This document shows positions 7,321 through 14,929 of a stretch of 26,464 nt of DNA, one piece after another; within the stretch, counting starts at the first letter, position 1; every line of letters starts with the position of its first letter. The notes beneath the pieces are model-generated. The model was not told where the DNA came from. It worked only from the letters and a program-made list of their open reading frames with translations, and ran no database searches. A program made the position numbers and the translations under genes. This DNA is from Deinococcus sp. (GTDB lineage Bacteria > Deinococcota > Deinococci > Deinococcales > Deinococcaceae): the NCBI GenBank assembly GCA_018260375.1, contig JAGLBF010000016.1, forward strand, positions 1 through 26,464, read 5' to 3'.

Positions 7321-8784
7321 ATGAAGCTCGCTGACCTCGCCGCTGCCTTGCACCTGAATGCACCTGCTGAGCACCTCAACCCAGACCTCACTGGTGTCAC
7401 CCACAATGCTGACTGGGTGCGGCCTGGGAACATTTTTGTGGCGATTCGGGGTGCGCGGGTAGACGGGCATCAGTTTGCGGCACAGGCTCAGGCGCGCGGG
7501 GCGGTAGCGCTGGTGGGCGAGGGCTGGCCTTATCCCGAACGTGCGCCGCTGCCCTACTTATCCGTAAACAGTGCACGTGCGGCTCTGGCAGACATCGCGG
7601 CTGAGCTAGAGGGTCACCCTAGCCGCCAACTGCGCGTGGTGGGCGTCACAGGTACAGACGGAAAAACCACCACCAGTTGGCTAACGCTGCAGTTGCTGCG
7701 GGCAGCAGGCTGGCCCACTGGGTTACTCAGCACGGTAGGCTATCAGCTTGCAGACGGGGCGCTGCGGCACTTTCCCGCGCACTTCACCACACCGGAGGCG
7801 CCGCAGGTACAAGAAACCTTGCGCCAGTTGGTCACAGGCGGGGCGCAGGCCGTGGTGCTTGAGGCCAGTAGCCACGCCCTCGCACTCGACCGGGTACGGG
7901 CGGTTGACTGGGATGTAGCGGTGTGGACACACCTCAGCCGCGAACACCTGGACTTTCATGGCACGGTAGAAGACTACTTTGCCGAGAAACGTAAGCTGAT
8001 TGAGCGTGCTCCCTTTAGGGTGCTGAATGCTGACGACCCCTGGACGGCGCAACTGCTGGATTTGGGCGAGCACACCACCTACAGCGTTGGGGATAGCCCA
8101 GCTGAATGGCAAGCACTGGATATTCAGGAAAGTGCGCGGGGCCTGAACTTTGTGGTGCGCTCGCCACTGGGTCAGTTTGCCGCCAGTCTACCCATGATAG
8201 GCCGCTTTAATGTCGCTAACGCGCTAGCCGCTATGGCAGCAGCGGCGCGGTTGGGGGCCAGTGTAGAGCAGCTTCAGGCGGGCCTAGCGAGTTTTGGCGG
8301 CGTGGCAGGGCGCATGGAAGTGGTCAGCAGCACGCCAGGCCAGCCGCGCGTCATTGTGGACTTTGCACACACCCCGCCCAGCTTGGAAAAGGCGCTGACT
8401 ACCCTGCGGGCTACCACCCAGGGCCGGCTGTGGGTGGTTATCGGCTCGGCAGGAGGTCAGCGCGACCCCAGCAAACGCGCTCCCCTAGGCGAAGTAGCGA
8501 CCCGCTGCGCGGATCAGGCCGTGTTTACCGAGGAAGACAGCCGCGACACACCCCTGGCAGACATTTTAGCCGCTATGGAAAGTGGCGCACGCGGGGCAGG
8601 GCGAAGTAATTTTGTCAGTATTGGCGACAGGCGCGGGGCTATACGTCACGCCATCACCCAGGCTCAGGCCAGCGACACCGTGCTGTTGGCAGGCAAAGGC
8701 CCCGAAGACACCTTAGAGCGCAGCGGCGAAACCCTGCCCTGGAATGAGGTGGCCCAAGCGCAAGCAGCGTTAGCCGAGCGCTGA
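7321..8784 (+). CDS. murE: UDP-MurNAc-tripeptide ligase MurE
   Basis: 487 aa, normal length. It adds the third residue to UDP-MurNAc-L-Ala-D-Glu in cytosolic peptidoglycan precursor synthesis, using ATP. N-terminal UMP-binding domain (about 1-100, with TGVTHNADWVRPG), P-loop GTDGKTTT (111-118), EASSHAL (181-187), the HLDFHGTVEDYFAEK segment (209-223, Lys223 being the likely carbamylated lysine), and a C-terminal domain from about 330 with FAHTPPSL and GSAGGQRD. Where meso-DAP enzymes have DNPR, this one has EDSRDT (405-410), so the substrate is probably not DAP; Deinococcus uses L-ornithine. The start was chosen from the family N-terminus (MKLADLA) and the leaderless promoter; the open frame extends to 7078 through decayed repeat sequence. 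Confidence 0.93.
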   Translation: MKLADLAAALHLNAPAEHLNPDLTGVTHNADWVRPGNIFVAIRGARVDGHQFAAQAQARGAVALVGEGWPYPERAPLPYLSVNSARAALADIAAELEGHPSRQLRVVGVTGTDGKTTTSWLTLQLLRAAGWPTGLLSTVGYQLADGALRHFPAHFTTPEAPQVQETLRQLVTGGAQAVVLEASSHALALDRVRAVDWDVAVWTHLSREHLDFHGTVEDYFAEKRKLIERAPFRVLNADDPWTAQLLDLGEHTTYSVGDSPAEWQALDIQESARGLNFVVRSPLGQFAASLPMIGRFNVANALAAMAAAARLGASVEQLQAGLASFGGVAGRMEVVSSTPGQPRVIVDFAHTPPSLEKALTTLRATTQGRLWVVIGSAGGQRDPSKRAPLGEVATRCADQAVFTEEDSRDTPLADILAAMESGARGAGRSNFVSIGDRRGAIRHAITQAQASDTVLLAGKGPEDTLERSGETLPWNEVAQAQAALAER

Positions 8785-8928
8785 GTACCCGCGTGGCTTG
8801 GCTGTGTATTCACTGATCTGTACACTTACTGCCCTGTACTACCTGCTGTGCGGCTTCAGAAGAATGCTACCTTGGACGGCGCTCCTACACTAGATGGTAT
8901 GACTTGAAGTCAAGCGACACATGTGTAA

Positions 8929-9061
8929 TACGGACTGCGCTAAATTCCACCACAGTCGGAAAAGCGCCGCCTGCGGCTCCATACCGCACAGTCCGTATGC
9001 TGTTCCCACTCGCATCCGCTCGGATTGATTCGGAAGTACGCCAAATCAATCGGAATCCGTA
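8929..9061 (-). mobile_element. MITE copy C, 133 bp, TSD TAA
   Basis: Ends TACGGA (8929-8934) and TCCGTA (9056-9061), flanked by TAA at 8926-8928 and 9062-9064. Core 8929-8997, flank module 8998-9061, same arrangement as copy B with few substitutions. The 144 bp before it (8785-8928), after murE, show nothing I can identify. Confidence 0.9.
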
Positions 9062-9071
9062 TAAAAGATAC

Positions 9072-9177
9072 GGTCTACGATTAAACCAGGTCGTTTCTGA
9101 TTCAATCGTAGACCATGATTACTGCTCTGCAATGAAGCGGCAGGCGTACTTGTTGCTACGCCTGCCCTTCTTCTTTT
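9072..9177 (+). ncRNA. Candidate small RNA: hairpin plus terminator
   Basis: A perfect 11-bp inverted repeat (9072-9082 with 9104-9114) is followed 24 nt later by a strong intrinsic terminator. No gene on the plus strand ends nearby: murE stops almost 300 nt upstream, beyond the MITE. A promoter could lie in the MITE end (GTATAAAAG at about 9059-9067). The interpretation as a transcript is inference. Confidence 0.35.
9139..9177 (+). terminator. Rho-independent terminator
   Basis: Stem GGCAGGCGTA (9139-9148) pairs perfectly with TACGCCTGCC (9157-9166), 8-nt loop, followed by CTTCTTCTTTT. It terminates plus-strand transcription, either murE read-through or the candidate small RNA. Confidence 0.8.
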
Positions 9178-9284
9178 ATAACGCGCCTAACACGGTTCAA
9201 GTTGCAGGCCGAATGACAAGAGAGCAAGATCTACACTTTGACATTCACAGGCGGGGCCACGAACCCCACCCGCTGTGTGGTTGA

Positions 9285-10517
9285 TTACTTGGTTTCTACC
9301 AGTTTCATGGTACCACTACCGCTATAGGCGTAGATAGCCCAGCGGTAGGTACCAGCGGCAGCCGAATAGGTAATGCTCTCATTGCTGGTCTGGTCTTGCT
9401 CGCTGGCAGCCACTTTGGTCCAGGTGGTACCGCTCAGCTTTTCTAGGTACAGGTCAAAGTCAGTGCCAGCCGTATCGCTGCTCAAGGTGCCTTTAAGCGT
9501 TTTGGCAGCGGTATAAAAGCCAGTTTTGCTGGGGGCATACCCGGTCGTGCCGCTGCTGAGCGTACCGGTATAGGTCACGGTGCCCGGTACACTGGGGGGC
9601 GGGGTGACTGGGGTGGTGGCGGCGGCAGGTGTGATGCCACTCACCGATTTAATCCAGTCTAGGTAAGCGTTGACGCGTGTATAGTAGCCATTGCCACGGC
9701 AAGCACTGGGCCCGTAGCTGACAATACCCAGGACATAATTATTATTGTTATAGTTCTGGGCCAAAGGGCCGCCACTGTCACCATTGCAAGAATCTTTGCC
9801 CTGGTCTACGCCGCCACAAATGGTGTTGGCAGGGCCAGTAGAGCCGCCACAGGTGGTGGGGTTAGGGGTAATAGGAATGCTGACTTCGCGCAGCACCGAG
9901 CTGACTGAGCCTGTTTCGGTTTTGCCCCAACCGCTGACCACGGCGCGGTTTCCAGCAACATCCAGCACGCTTTCTATGTCATTGCTGGGTAGTTTAATAG
10001 CGCTGGTGTATGCATCAAATACAAAAGCGCCATTGAGCCTTATCAAGGCGATATCTTTGCCGGAAGTTGCGTCTGTGTACTGGGGATGGACGTAAATGGT
10101 GCCGGCTTTGAGATTCTGGCCCTGGCTGCTGGCATTGAGGTCATTGACACCTGCACGAACAGTGATATTACTAGGGGTAGCGCCTTCCATGCAGTGAGCA
10201 GCAGTCATCACCCAGTTGTTAGACAGCAGGCTGCCGCCACACATAAAGTCACCCTCGGCCGTGCGAATACTCAGGTAGACCTGATAAGGCCGTGCGCCGC
10301 GTGCCGAAATCTGTCCGTATACAATTTGAGGCTCGAGCAAGGTACGAGGAGTAAATTGGGCAGTAAGCTGTTCGGCCTGCTGAGTAACCGCAGGCTGTCG
10401 GTACGCCGTTGCGGCGGGGGCACTGCTGTTTGGCTGAACAGCGGTAGTGGCGTTGTTGCAAGAAGCCAACAACGTGCTAAGAGCAAGAGTACCGATCAAC
10501 AATTTATTTTTTTGCAT
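9285..10517 (-). CDS. Trypsin-like serine protease lipoprotein with C-terminal PPC domain
   Basis: 410 aa. The N-terminus is a lipoprotein signal with lipobox LLASC (16-20, lipidated Cys20), so the enzyme is exported and membrane-anchored. A Ser/Ala/Gln-rich propeptide-like stretch leads to a chymotrypsin-fold domain (about 68-292) with the full triad: His108 in TAAHC, Asp155 in DIALIRL and Ser248 in GDSGGP. Asp242, six residues before the Ser, predicts cleavage after Lys/Arg. CGGSLLSNNWVMTAAHC and VSGWGK are typical. After a Pro/Thr linker (about 297-312) comes a beta-rich domain (about 313-410) of the bacterial pre-peptidase C-terminal type, usually linked to secretion or binding. The start ATG follows GAGGAG; the open frame reaches a TTG at 10529 inside that site. 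Confidence 0.92.
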   Translation of the reverse strand: MQKNKLLIGTLALSTLLASCNNATTAVQPNSSAPAATAYRQPAVTQQAEQLTAQFTPRTLLEPQIVYGQISARGARPYQVYLSIRTAEGDFMCGGSLLSNNWVMTAAHCMEGATPSNITVRAGVNDLNASSQGQNLKAGTIYVHPQYTDATSGKDIALIRLNGAFVFDAYTSAIKLPSNDIESVLDVAGNRAVVSGWGKTETGSVSSVLREVSIPITPNPTTCGGSTGPANTICGGVDQGKDSCNGDSGGPLAQNYNNNNYVLGIVSYGPSACRGNGYYTRVNAYLDWIKSVSGITPAAATTPVTPPPSVPGTVTYTGTLSSGTTGYAPSKTGFYTAAKTLKGTLSSDTAGTDFDLYLEKLSGTTWTKVAASEQDQTSNESITYSAAAGTYRWAIYAYSGSGTMKLVETK

Positions 10518-10800
10518 GTATCTCCTCAACCTTGCTAAGAGCCCTAATGATGTTCATTCAGAAGGCCTGTAAGTGCCGCCTGTAAAGCCTTAAAAGCCTC
10601 AAGAAGTGCAGGCCTCCTTCAGAGTGTGGGTCTTAGCTGAAGGAATTGTACAGGTAATGCTCCGGGTGTCTGAAGTTGTGTCTGAAGTTGACATAACTTT
10701 ATGAAGTAACTGTTGCGTAGACAGGCCCAGCATGATGCCCGCACTACCCCGGCCCATAGGTGCGGGCAAAGGGCAGGGCTACTCCTAGAAGCTGAGCGAA
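10518..10800. other. Protease upstream region with 12-bp tandem repeat
   Basis: No gene seen. GTGTCTGAAGTT occurs twice in tandem (10666-10677, 10678-10689). A CCTTCAG...CTGAAGG inverted repeat lies near 10617-10643 and GCCTGTAA is repeated near 10564-10585. These may be operator sites for the protease; no clear -10/-35 pair was identified. Confidence 0.35.
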
Positions 10801-10805
10801 CTCAT

Positions 10806-10884
10806 ACCGACTGCGATTTGAACCTTGTTAAAAACGCGGTGAAAGAAGGCCAGTGGGCGCAGGAACAAGTACACGTTTCGCGGC
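10806..10884 (+). repeat. Repeat family 2, copy 1 (possible transposase 5' end)
   Basis: Shares about 60 bp with 22626-22700, including the identical CCAGTGGGCGCAG. In one frame both copies read alike: QWAQEQVHVS here and QWAQQQAHIS there, each starting a few codons after a GTG or ATG. The differences are partly synonymous, so the shared ancestor was probably coding. QWAQ near the N-terminus resembles IS4-type transposases (tentative). Confidence 0.45.
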
Positions 10885-10897
10885 ATACAAGGAGCAG

Positions 10898-11110
10898 GCA
10901 GCGCCTCTGGGACTGTATTTGCAACGAAAATTGCAATCAAACTTGCAATGCAGTGGAATGCGTATAAGCCATTTTGCGCATAGCCTTTTCACCCCTGCTG
11001 CGCCACACTGTGAAACAGGAGCAAGCAGCCATGCTAGGCGGTGCAGGTGGTCACGGCCGCGCTTCATTCCAGCACAGTCCCAGAGGCGGCGCGTGCGCTT
11101 CCACACCATG
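10898..11110. repeat. Decayed MITE-related segment with inverted 19-bp pair
   Basis: 10898-10916 and 11074-11092 are inverted copies of a 19-mer (17 of 19 identical) containing CCTCTGGGACTGT. The right copy with its surroundings (about 11058-11110: CGCGCTTCATTCCAGCACAG...) matches the interior of the 92-bp element at 18528. No intact ends remain. No gene is evident between 10518 and 11256. Confidence 0.45.
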
Positions 11111-11256
11111 GACTTCGCATTATCTGTGCGGATTGTGCTGACAGTGCCGTGATGGCACGCTGCCCCCACCTCTACGCCTTTTCCTCAGCGCCTGAATACA
11201 CTTAGCATGTTTGGGCTACTGAGCGCTGGCTAGGCTCAGCAAAAGAGCTAACCCAC

Positions 11257-12657
11257 ATGAACGGAAAATATATTACTAAACTCGGATTTAAAAACAGGGC
11301 GGTCGGCTTAGCGCTTGCTGCTGCCAGCCTCCGTGAACAAGCCGGCGAAAGTCGCAAGGATATTTTGGCAGAGCTGTTGCACGTGAAACAGTCCCCCACC
11401 AACTACCTAGGCGGCGTGTACCACGATCTGGTGCTGGAGCTAGAAGCGCAGTCCCTTCAAGAAACCAAAAAGGCCAACAGTGCGCTTAACGCAAAGCCGT
11501 TGCCTTATGCCCGCTACGGCGCGGAGCTGATTGAGGCAGGGGCCTTTGCCCAAATGGACACCGCTATGCGTTTGCCCATTGCCCGTGCCGGTGCGCTGAT
11601 GCCCGACGCGCATGTAGGCTACGGGCTGCCCATAGGCGGGGTGCTGGCCGCTGAGCAGGCCGTCATTCCTTACGGTGTGGGGGTAGATATCGGCTGCTCT
11701 ATGATGCTCAGCGTCTTTGCCTTTGCGCCCGAACAGGTTTCTGCTGCTCAGGCTCAGGCCCTGCTTATGAAACATACCCGTTTTGGCGCGGGTGTAGGTT
11801 TTGAAAAGCGTGAACGCTTACACCACGAAGTGCTGGATGACCCAGCTTGGGGTGAGCAAGCCCTGCTGCGACACCTTCAGGACAAGGCCGCCGATCAGAT
11901 TGGCACATCTGGCAGTGGCAACCACTTTGCTGAGTTTGGCACCTTTAGCCTGAGTACGGCCACCGAAGGGCTACAGGCGGGCCGTTACTTGGCGCTGCTG
12001 ACGCACAGCGGTTCACGCGGTTTCGGGGCACAGGTGGCAGGCCACTTTACCCGCCTCGCTGAGTCGCTGCACCCGGGTATCAATCCCGAAGCCAAAAAGC
12101 TGTCTTGGTTGTCGCTTGACAGCCACGAGGGTCAGAGCTACTGGCAGGCCATGAACCTGGCGGGCCGCTACGCCCTTGCCAACCATGAGCAGATTCACGC
12201 CCGCATCAGCAAGGCCCTGGGCGAAGCACCACTGCTCAACGTCAGCAACAGCCACAACCTGGCTTGGAAACAAGAGGTGGCGGGCCAGGAGCTGATCGTT
12301 CACCGCAAGGGCGCTACACCTGCTGCGAGCGGTCAACTGGGCCTGATTCCCGGCAGCATGGCTGACCCGGGCTATTTGGTGCGCGGCAAAGGAGCGCCTG
12401 AGTCTCTGGCAAGCGCCTCGCACGGCGCAGGGCGGCAGCTGGGCCGCAAAGCTGCTGAGCGCAGCCTCGCCAAAAAAGACGTGCAACACTACCTCAACGA
12501 GCGCGGCGTCACCCTCATCGGCGGCGGCGTTGACGAAGCGCCCCAGGCCTACAAGCGCATTGAAACCGTTATCGCCGCCCAGCGCGACTTAGTGGACGTA
12601 CTGGGTGAATTTATGCCCCGCGTGGTGCGTATGGATACGGGCAGCGAAGACGTATAA
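11257..12657 (+). CDS. rtcB: RtcB-family RNA ligase
   Basis: 466 aa. RtcB joins RNA 2',3'-cyclic phosphate or 3'-phosphate ends to 5'-OH ends using GTP and divalent metal, in RNA repair. The active-site set is complete by position: Asp144 and Cys147 (VDIGCSM), GSGNHF (219-224, His223), HSGSRG (His250), NSHN (His333), HRKGA (349-353), IPGSM (364-368) and SHGAGR with His389, the residue that is guanylylated in characterised RtcB. The metal motif reads GCSM instead of the usual GCGM, suggesting one of the divergent subgroups. No archease or RtcA gene is adjacent. Start ATG 11257 has only a weak upstream site (AAAGAGC). A parS-like 16-mer lies within the gene at 11375. Confidence 0.9.
   Translation: MNGKYITKLGFKNRAVGLALAAASLREQAGESRKDILAELLHVKQSPTNYLGGVYHDLVLELEAQSLQETKKANSALNAKPLPYARYGAELIEAGAFAQMDTAMRLPIARAGALMPDAHVGYGLPIGGVLAAEQAVIPYGVGVDIGCSMMLSVFAFAPEQVSAAQAQALLMKHTRFGAGVGFEKRERLHHEVLDDPAWGEQALLRHLQDKAADQIGTSGSGNHFAEFGTFSLSTATEGLQAGRYLALLTHSGSRGFGAQVAGHFTRLAESLHPGINPEAKKLSWLSLDSHEGQSYWQAMNLAGRYALANHEQIHARISKALGEAPLLNVSNSHNLAWKQEVAGQELIVHRKGATPAASGQLGLIPGSMADPGYLVRGKGAPESLASASHGAGRQLGRKAAERSLAKKDVQHYLNERGVTLIGGGVDEAPQAYKRIETVIAAQRDLVDVLGEFMPRVVRMDTGSEDV
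11375..11390. promoter_or_regulatory. parS-like ParB site 1 (inside rtcB)
   Basis: TGTTGCACGTGAAACA matches the palindromic parS consensus TGTTTCACGTGAAACA at 15 of 16 positions and fits the Bacillus form TGTTNCACGTGAAACA exactly. Confidence 0.7.
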
Positions 12658-12683
12658 TCTGGCCACTATTAATCTGGATACTG

Positions 12684-13064
12684 TCAAGCCAGTTCGGCGA
12701 TGACTTCAATTTCTACCAGCACGTCGCGGGGCAAGCGGGCTACTTGCACGGTAGAGCGAGCGGGGTAAGGCGCGGTGAAATACTCGCCGTAAATGGCATT
12801 CATGGCGGCAAAGTTATTCATGTCGCTGAGAAAGACCGTCACCTTGACCACGCCGCCAAAGTCTGTGCCAGCGGCGTGCAGCACGGCCTGTACATTTTTA
12901 AGTACCTGGTGGGTCTGCTCTTCTATGCCGCCCGCCACCAGTTCGCCGGCTGGCGTCAGCGGAATTTGTCCACTGGTAAACAACAAATGGCCTGTGCGGA
13001 TAGCCTGGCTGTAGGGGCCTATGGCGGGGGCGGCTTCGGGAGTGTCAATACGTTGTTTGGTCAT
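12684..13064 (-). CDS. ridA: RidA family enamine/imine deaminase
   Basis: 126 aa, normal for the Rid/YjgF/UK114 family. RidA hydrolyses reactive 2-aminoacrylate and related imines released by PLP enzymes, in the cytosol. Characteristic segments: AIGPYSQA (14-21), LLFTSGQIP (27-35), NVQAVLHAAG (57-66), VVKVTVFLSDM (72-82) and PARSTVQV (101-108), whose Arg103 binds the substrate carboxylate, with the acidic IEVIAE end. The frame stays open to 13136, but the ATG at 13064 matches the family start and has TAGAAT 7 nt upstream, another leaderless arrangement. Convergent with rtcB, 26 bp apart, no clear terminator between them. Confidence 0.93.
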   Translation of the reverse strand: MTKQRIDTPEAAPAIGPYSQAIRTGHLLFTSGQIPLTPAGELVAGGIEEQTHQVLKNVQAVLHAAGTDFGGVVKVTVFLSDMNNFAAMNAIYGEYFTAPYPARSTVQVARLPRDVLVEIEVIAELA

Positions 13065-13071
13065 GCCCTCT

Positions 13072-13077
13072 ATTCTA
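13072..13077 (-). promoter_or_regulatory. -10 box for leaderless ridA
   Basis: TAGAAT on the minus strand followed by 7 nt (AGAGGGC) and the ATG. The GAGGG could also act as a short-spaced ribosome site. Confidence 0.55.
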
Positions 13078-13215
13078 CGGGCATGGCAAGGGCTGGGTGA
13101 ACCGTGCCATTGAACCCGCAGCTGGAAAAGCGGCATGTTTGCCAGAGTGCCAGAAATGGCTATTGACGCTGCACAGCGGGGCGCTGTCGTTACTCAGGTT
13201 GCTCAAGGCACCTGA

Positions 13216-13348
13216 TACGGATTCCGATTGATTTGGCGTACTTCCGAATCAATCCGAGCGGATGCGAGTGGGAACAGCATACGGACTGCGCTAAATTCCA
13301 CCACAGTCGGAAAAGCGCCGCCTGCGGCTCCATACCGCGCAGTCCGTA
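13216..13348 (+). mobile_element. MITE copy D, 133 bp, TSD TGA, core inverted
   Basis: Ends TACGGA (13216-13221) and TCCGTA (13343-13348), flanked by TGA at 13213-13215 and 13349-13351. Flank module 13216-13279, core 13280-13348. Relative to the flank, the 69-bp core reads in the opposite direction to copies A, B and C: after GGGAACAGCA it continues TACGGACTGCGCTAAATT, where the others continue TACGGACTG(C/T)GCGGTATG. Confidence 0.9.
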
Positions 13349-13541
13349 TGACTTGCTCACAATACAGTGCTGTACATTTTCTACCGAAACTGAAGTAAAT
13401 GATGTCAACGTAGAAATACAGATAAACTATAAACGAATAGCCAGTAGTTAAGAAGCATAAGTCGCACGTCGTTAATTTTCGTGGCACGTCTGAGCTGTTA
13501 CATTTCACCCTGATTTGATTTATCTAGCGCACACTGTAGCT

Positions 13542-14594
13542 ATGAAAAGACCCCTTTTGCTCACGGCTTTGTTGCTGTCGCAGGTGGTATCGGGTGCGGC
13601 GCGAGCCCAAAACGTCGCGGCCGACAATGACATAGCCATGGCCTATAACGGCCCTGTGTTTAAGGCTATGGTGCAAGATTCATACCGTGTACAGGGCGTG
13701 GCAGGCCCCGCCTTTAGCGCCTGGCTTGAAGGTAAATACCTCCACGCGGGTGTACCACTGGCGGGCGGCAAAACCTTAGCGGCAGGCCTGGCGGCACGGG
13801 CGGCGGCGATAAGGCGGGCCAAGGGCGCACAGCGTGACCAACTTGCCCAAGGCAGCGCGCAGTGGGCGCACACTTTCATCAAAAAAATCATCCCTAAATT
13901 CAGCTTGGAGCGCGGCTATGAGTTCGCGGCGGCTGTCAAAACAGGCGAGCGCCAGTGCCTTCTGCAAAGCACTCTTATTGCCGCACTGCTGCAAAAAATG
14001 GGACTAGATGCGGGCGAAGTGATGGTGTGGCAAAATCAAAACGCTCAGGAGAGCAATCTGGGCCACGTGGTCGCTGCCTTGCGGTTGCCCTCTGGTCAGG
14101 CCATGCTGCTTGATGACGCAAGCGACTCGCATCCCTTTATGACCCACCAGGGCCTGCTGATACGCGACGTCAACGATTACCGCTTTGTGCACCCCGTGTA
14201 CAGCGGCAACCACATCACTGCCTTTAACCGCGCCGACGGGCAAGGGCAGGTAAGCCTCAAAAACATGCGCCCGCTGGAGGTTACTTACATCAGGTCGCAG
14301 GTGAACTACTACCGTGGTGAGCGTGCTGACGGCGGCTTTATGGGTGCGGGCGGCACGGGCAACGGCAAACGCACCACCGAAGGTCTGGCCCTCAGCGCCA
14401 AGTTCTTGCAGTCTGCCATAAGCGACAACCCCAACAACGCCCTCGCCACCTATGTTCTAGGGTTGGTAGAGCGCAAACAGGGCCAAACTGCCCTCGCCAA
14501 AGAGCACATCGCCGCAGGTGTTAAACTGTATCAGGCACAGGGCCACCTCCCTGCTGGGCCAAGCGACGCGCTCAAATGGGCCCAGAGCAACTGA
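13542..14594 (+). CDS. Secreted transglutaminase-like protein with C-terminal TPR-like helices
   Basis: 350 aa. A Sec signal peptide (MKRP, hydrophobic core, ARA-QN at about 22) sends it across the membrane. The centre looks like a transglutaminase/papain-like fold: Cys139 in GERQCLLQSTLIAALLQ, His175 in LGHVVAALRL and Asp191/192 in MLLDDAS, in the Cys-His-Asp order and spacing of that superfamily. Such proteins can be proteases, amidases or cross-linkers; substrate unknown. Residues about 280-332 form paired helices resembling one or two tetratricopeptide units (NNALATYVLGLVERKQG). The start was taken as ATG 13542 because it opens the signal peptide; the frame extends to a TTG at 13515. Upstream DNA is AT-rich and follows MITE D. 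Confidence 0.7.
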   Translation: MKRPLLLTALLLSQVVSGAARAQNVAADNDIAMAYNGPVFKAMVQDSYRVQGVAGPAFSAWLEGKYLHAGVPLAGGKTLAAGLAARAAAIRRAKGAQRDQLAQGSAQWAHTFIKKIIPKFSLERGYEFAAAVKTGERQCLLQSTLIAALLQKMGLDAGEVMVWQNQNAQESNLGHVVAALRLPSGQAMLLDDASDSHPFMTHQGLLIRDVNDYRFVHPVYSGNHITAFNRADGQGQVSLKNMRPLEVTYIRSQVNYYRGERADGGFMGAGGTGNGKRTTEGLALSAKFLQSAISDNPNNALATYVLGLVERKQGQTALAKEHIAAGVKLYQAQGHLPAGPSDALKWAQSN

Positions 14595-14929
14595 CAGCGG
14601 TGCAGGACTTTTGTATAGAATATACCTAGACTTCTCTGAATCTACATCTTGTTTGGTTTTAGCTAATAAAAAGTTATGTATACACTTATATCAAAGATTT
14701 TCGTTCAAACTGCCCGCAGATTTGTTTATAGAGCTACTTATAAAGTTAATTTGAAGAAAAACTTATAATCTACCGCAACGAGGCCTCTGACGACGCTCTA
14801 CAGGCCGCCTGCCAGACGGTTTACCCTGTTAGTGAGAATGTTCATCTCATTCATAACCTACAGGGTCGCTACGCATAGATAAGTAGGGATTCCGTGGTTA
14901 TAGGCGGCCTTTGATCTGGAAGTAACCAC
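14595..14929. other. AT-rich intergenic island with a gene remnant
   Basis: 14600-14770 is strikingly AT-rich compared with the rest of the window and contains GTATA-GAA-TATAC (about 14614-14626) and many TA-rich hexamers. It probably holds promoter elements or is foreign. The right half is GC-normal and carries the fragment described at 14750. No intact gene is evident. Confidence 0.45.
14750..14878 (+). pseudogene. Possible 3' remnant of a coding sequence
   Basis: A frame open from 14750 to TAG at 14876-14878 gives about 42 residues without a start codon (EEKLIIYRNEASDD near its beginning, HLIHNLQGRYA at its end). The composition looks protein-like rather than random. I cannot name the parent family. 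It may be the tail of a gene lost by deletion. Confidence 0.25.

Noticed and set aside
8904..9284. 126-codon open frame on the plus strand
   Set aside because: It runs through MITE copy C and the terminator; similar frames arise in the other MITE copies, so it is repeat sequence, not a gene.
10713..10967. 84-codon open frame before rtcB
   Set aside because: Only a short stretch matches repeat family 2; the rest looks random and Cys-rich. Treated as a repeat remnant.
13203..13508. Minus-strand open frame sharing peptides with the 8904 frame
   Set aside because: The shared residues are the translated MITE; no ribosome site, start context or family.
14518..14754. 78-codon open frame over the AT-rich island
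   Set aside because: It begins inside the transglutaminase-like gene in another frame and has no ribosome site; AT-rich noncoding DNA explains it.
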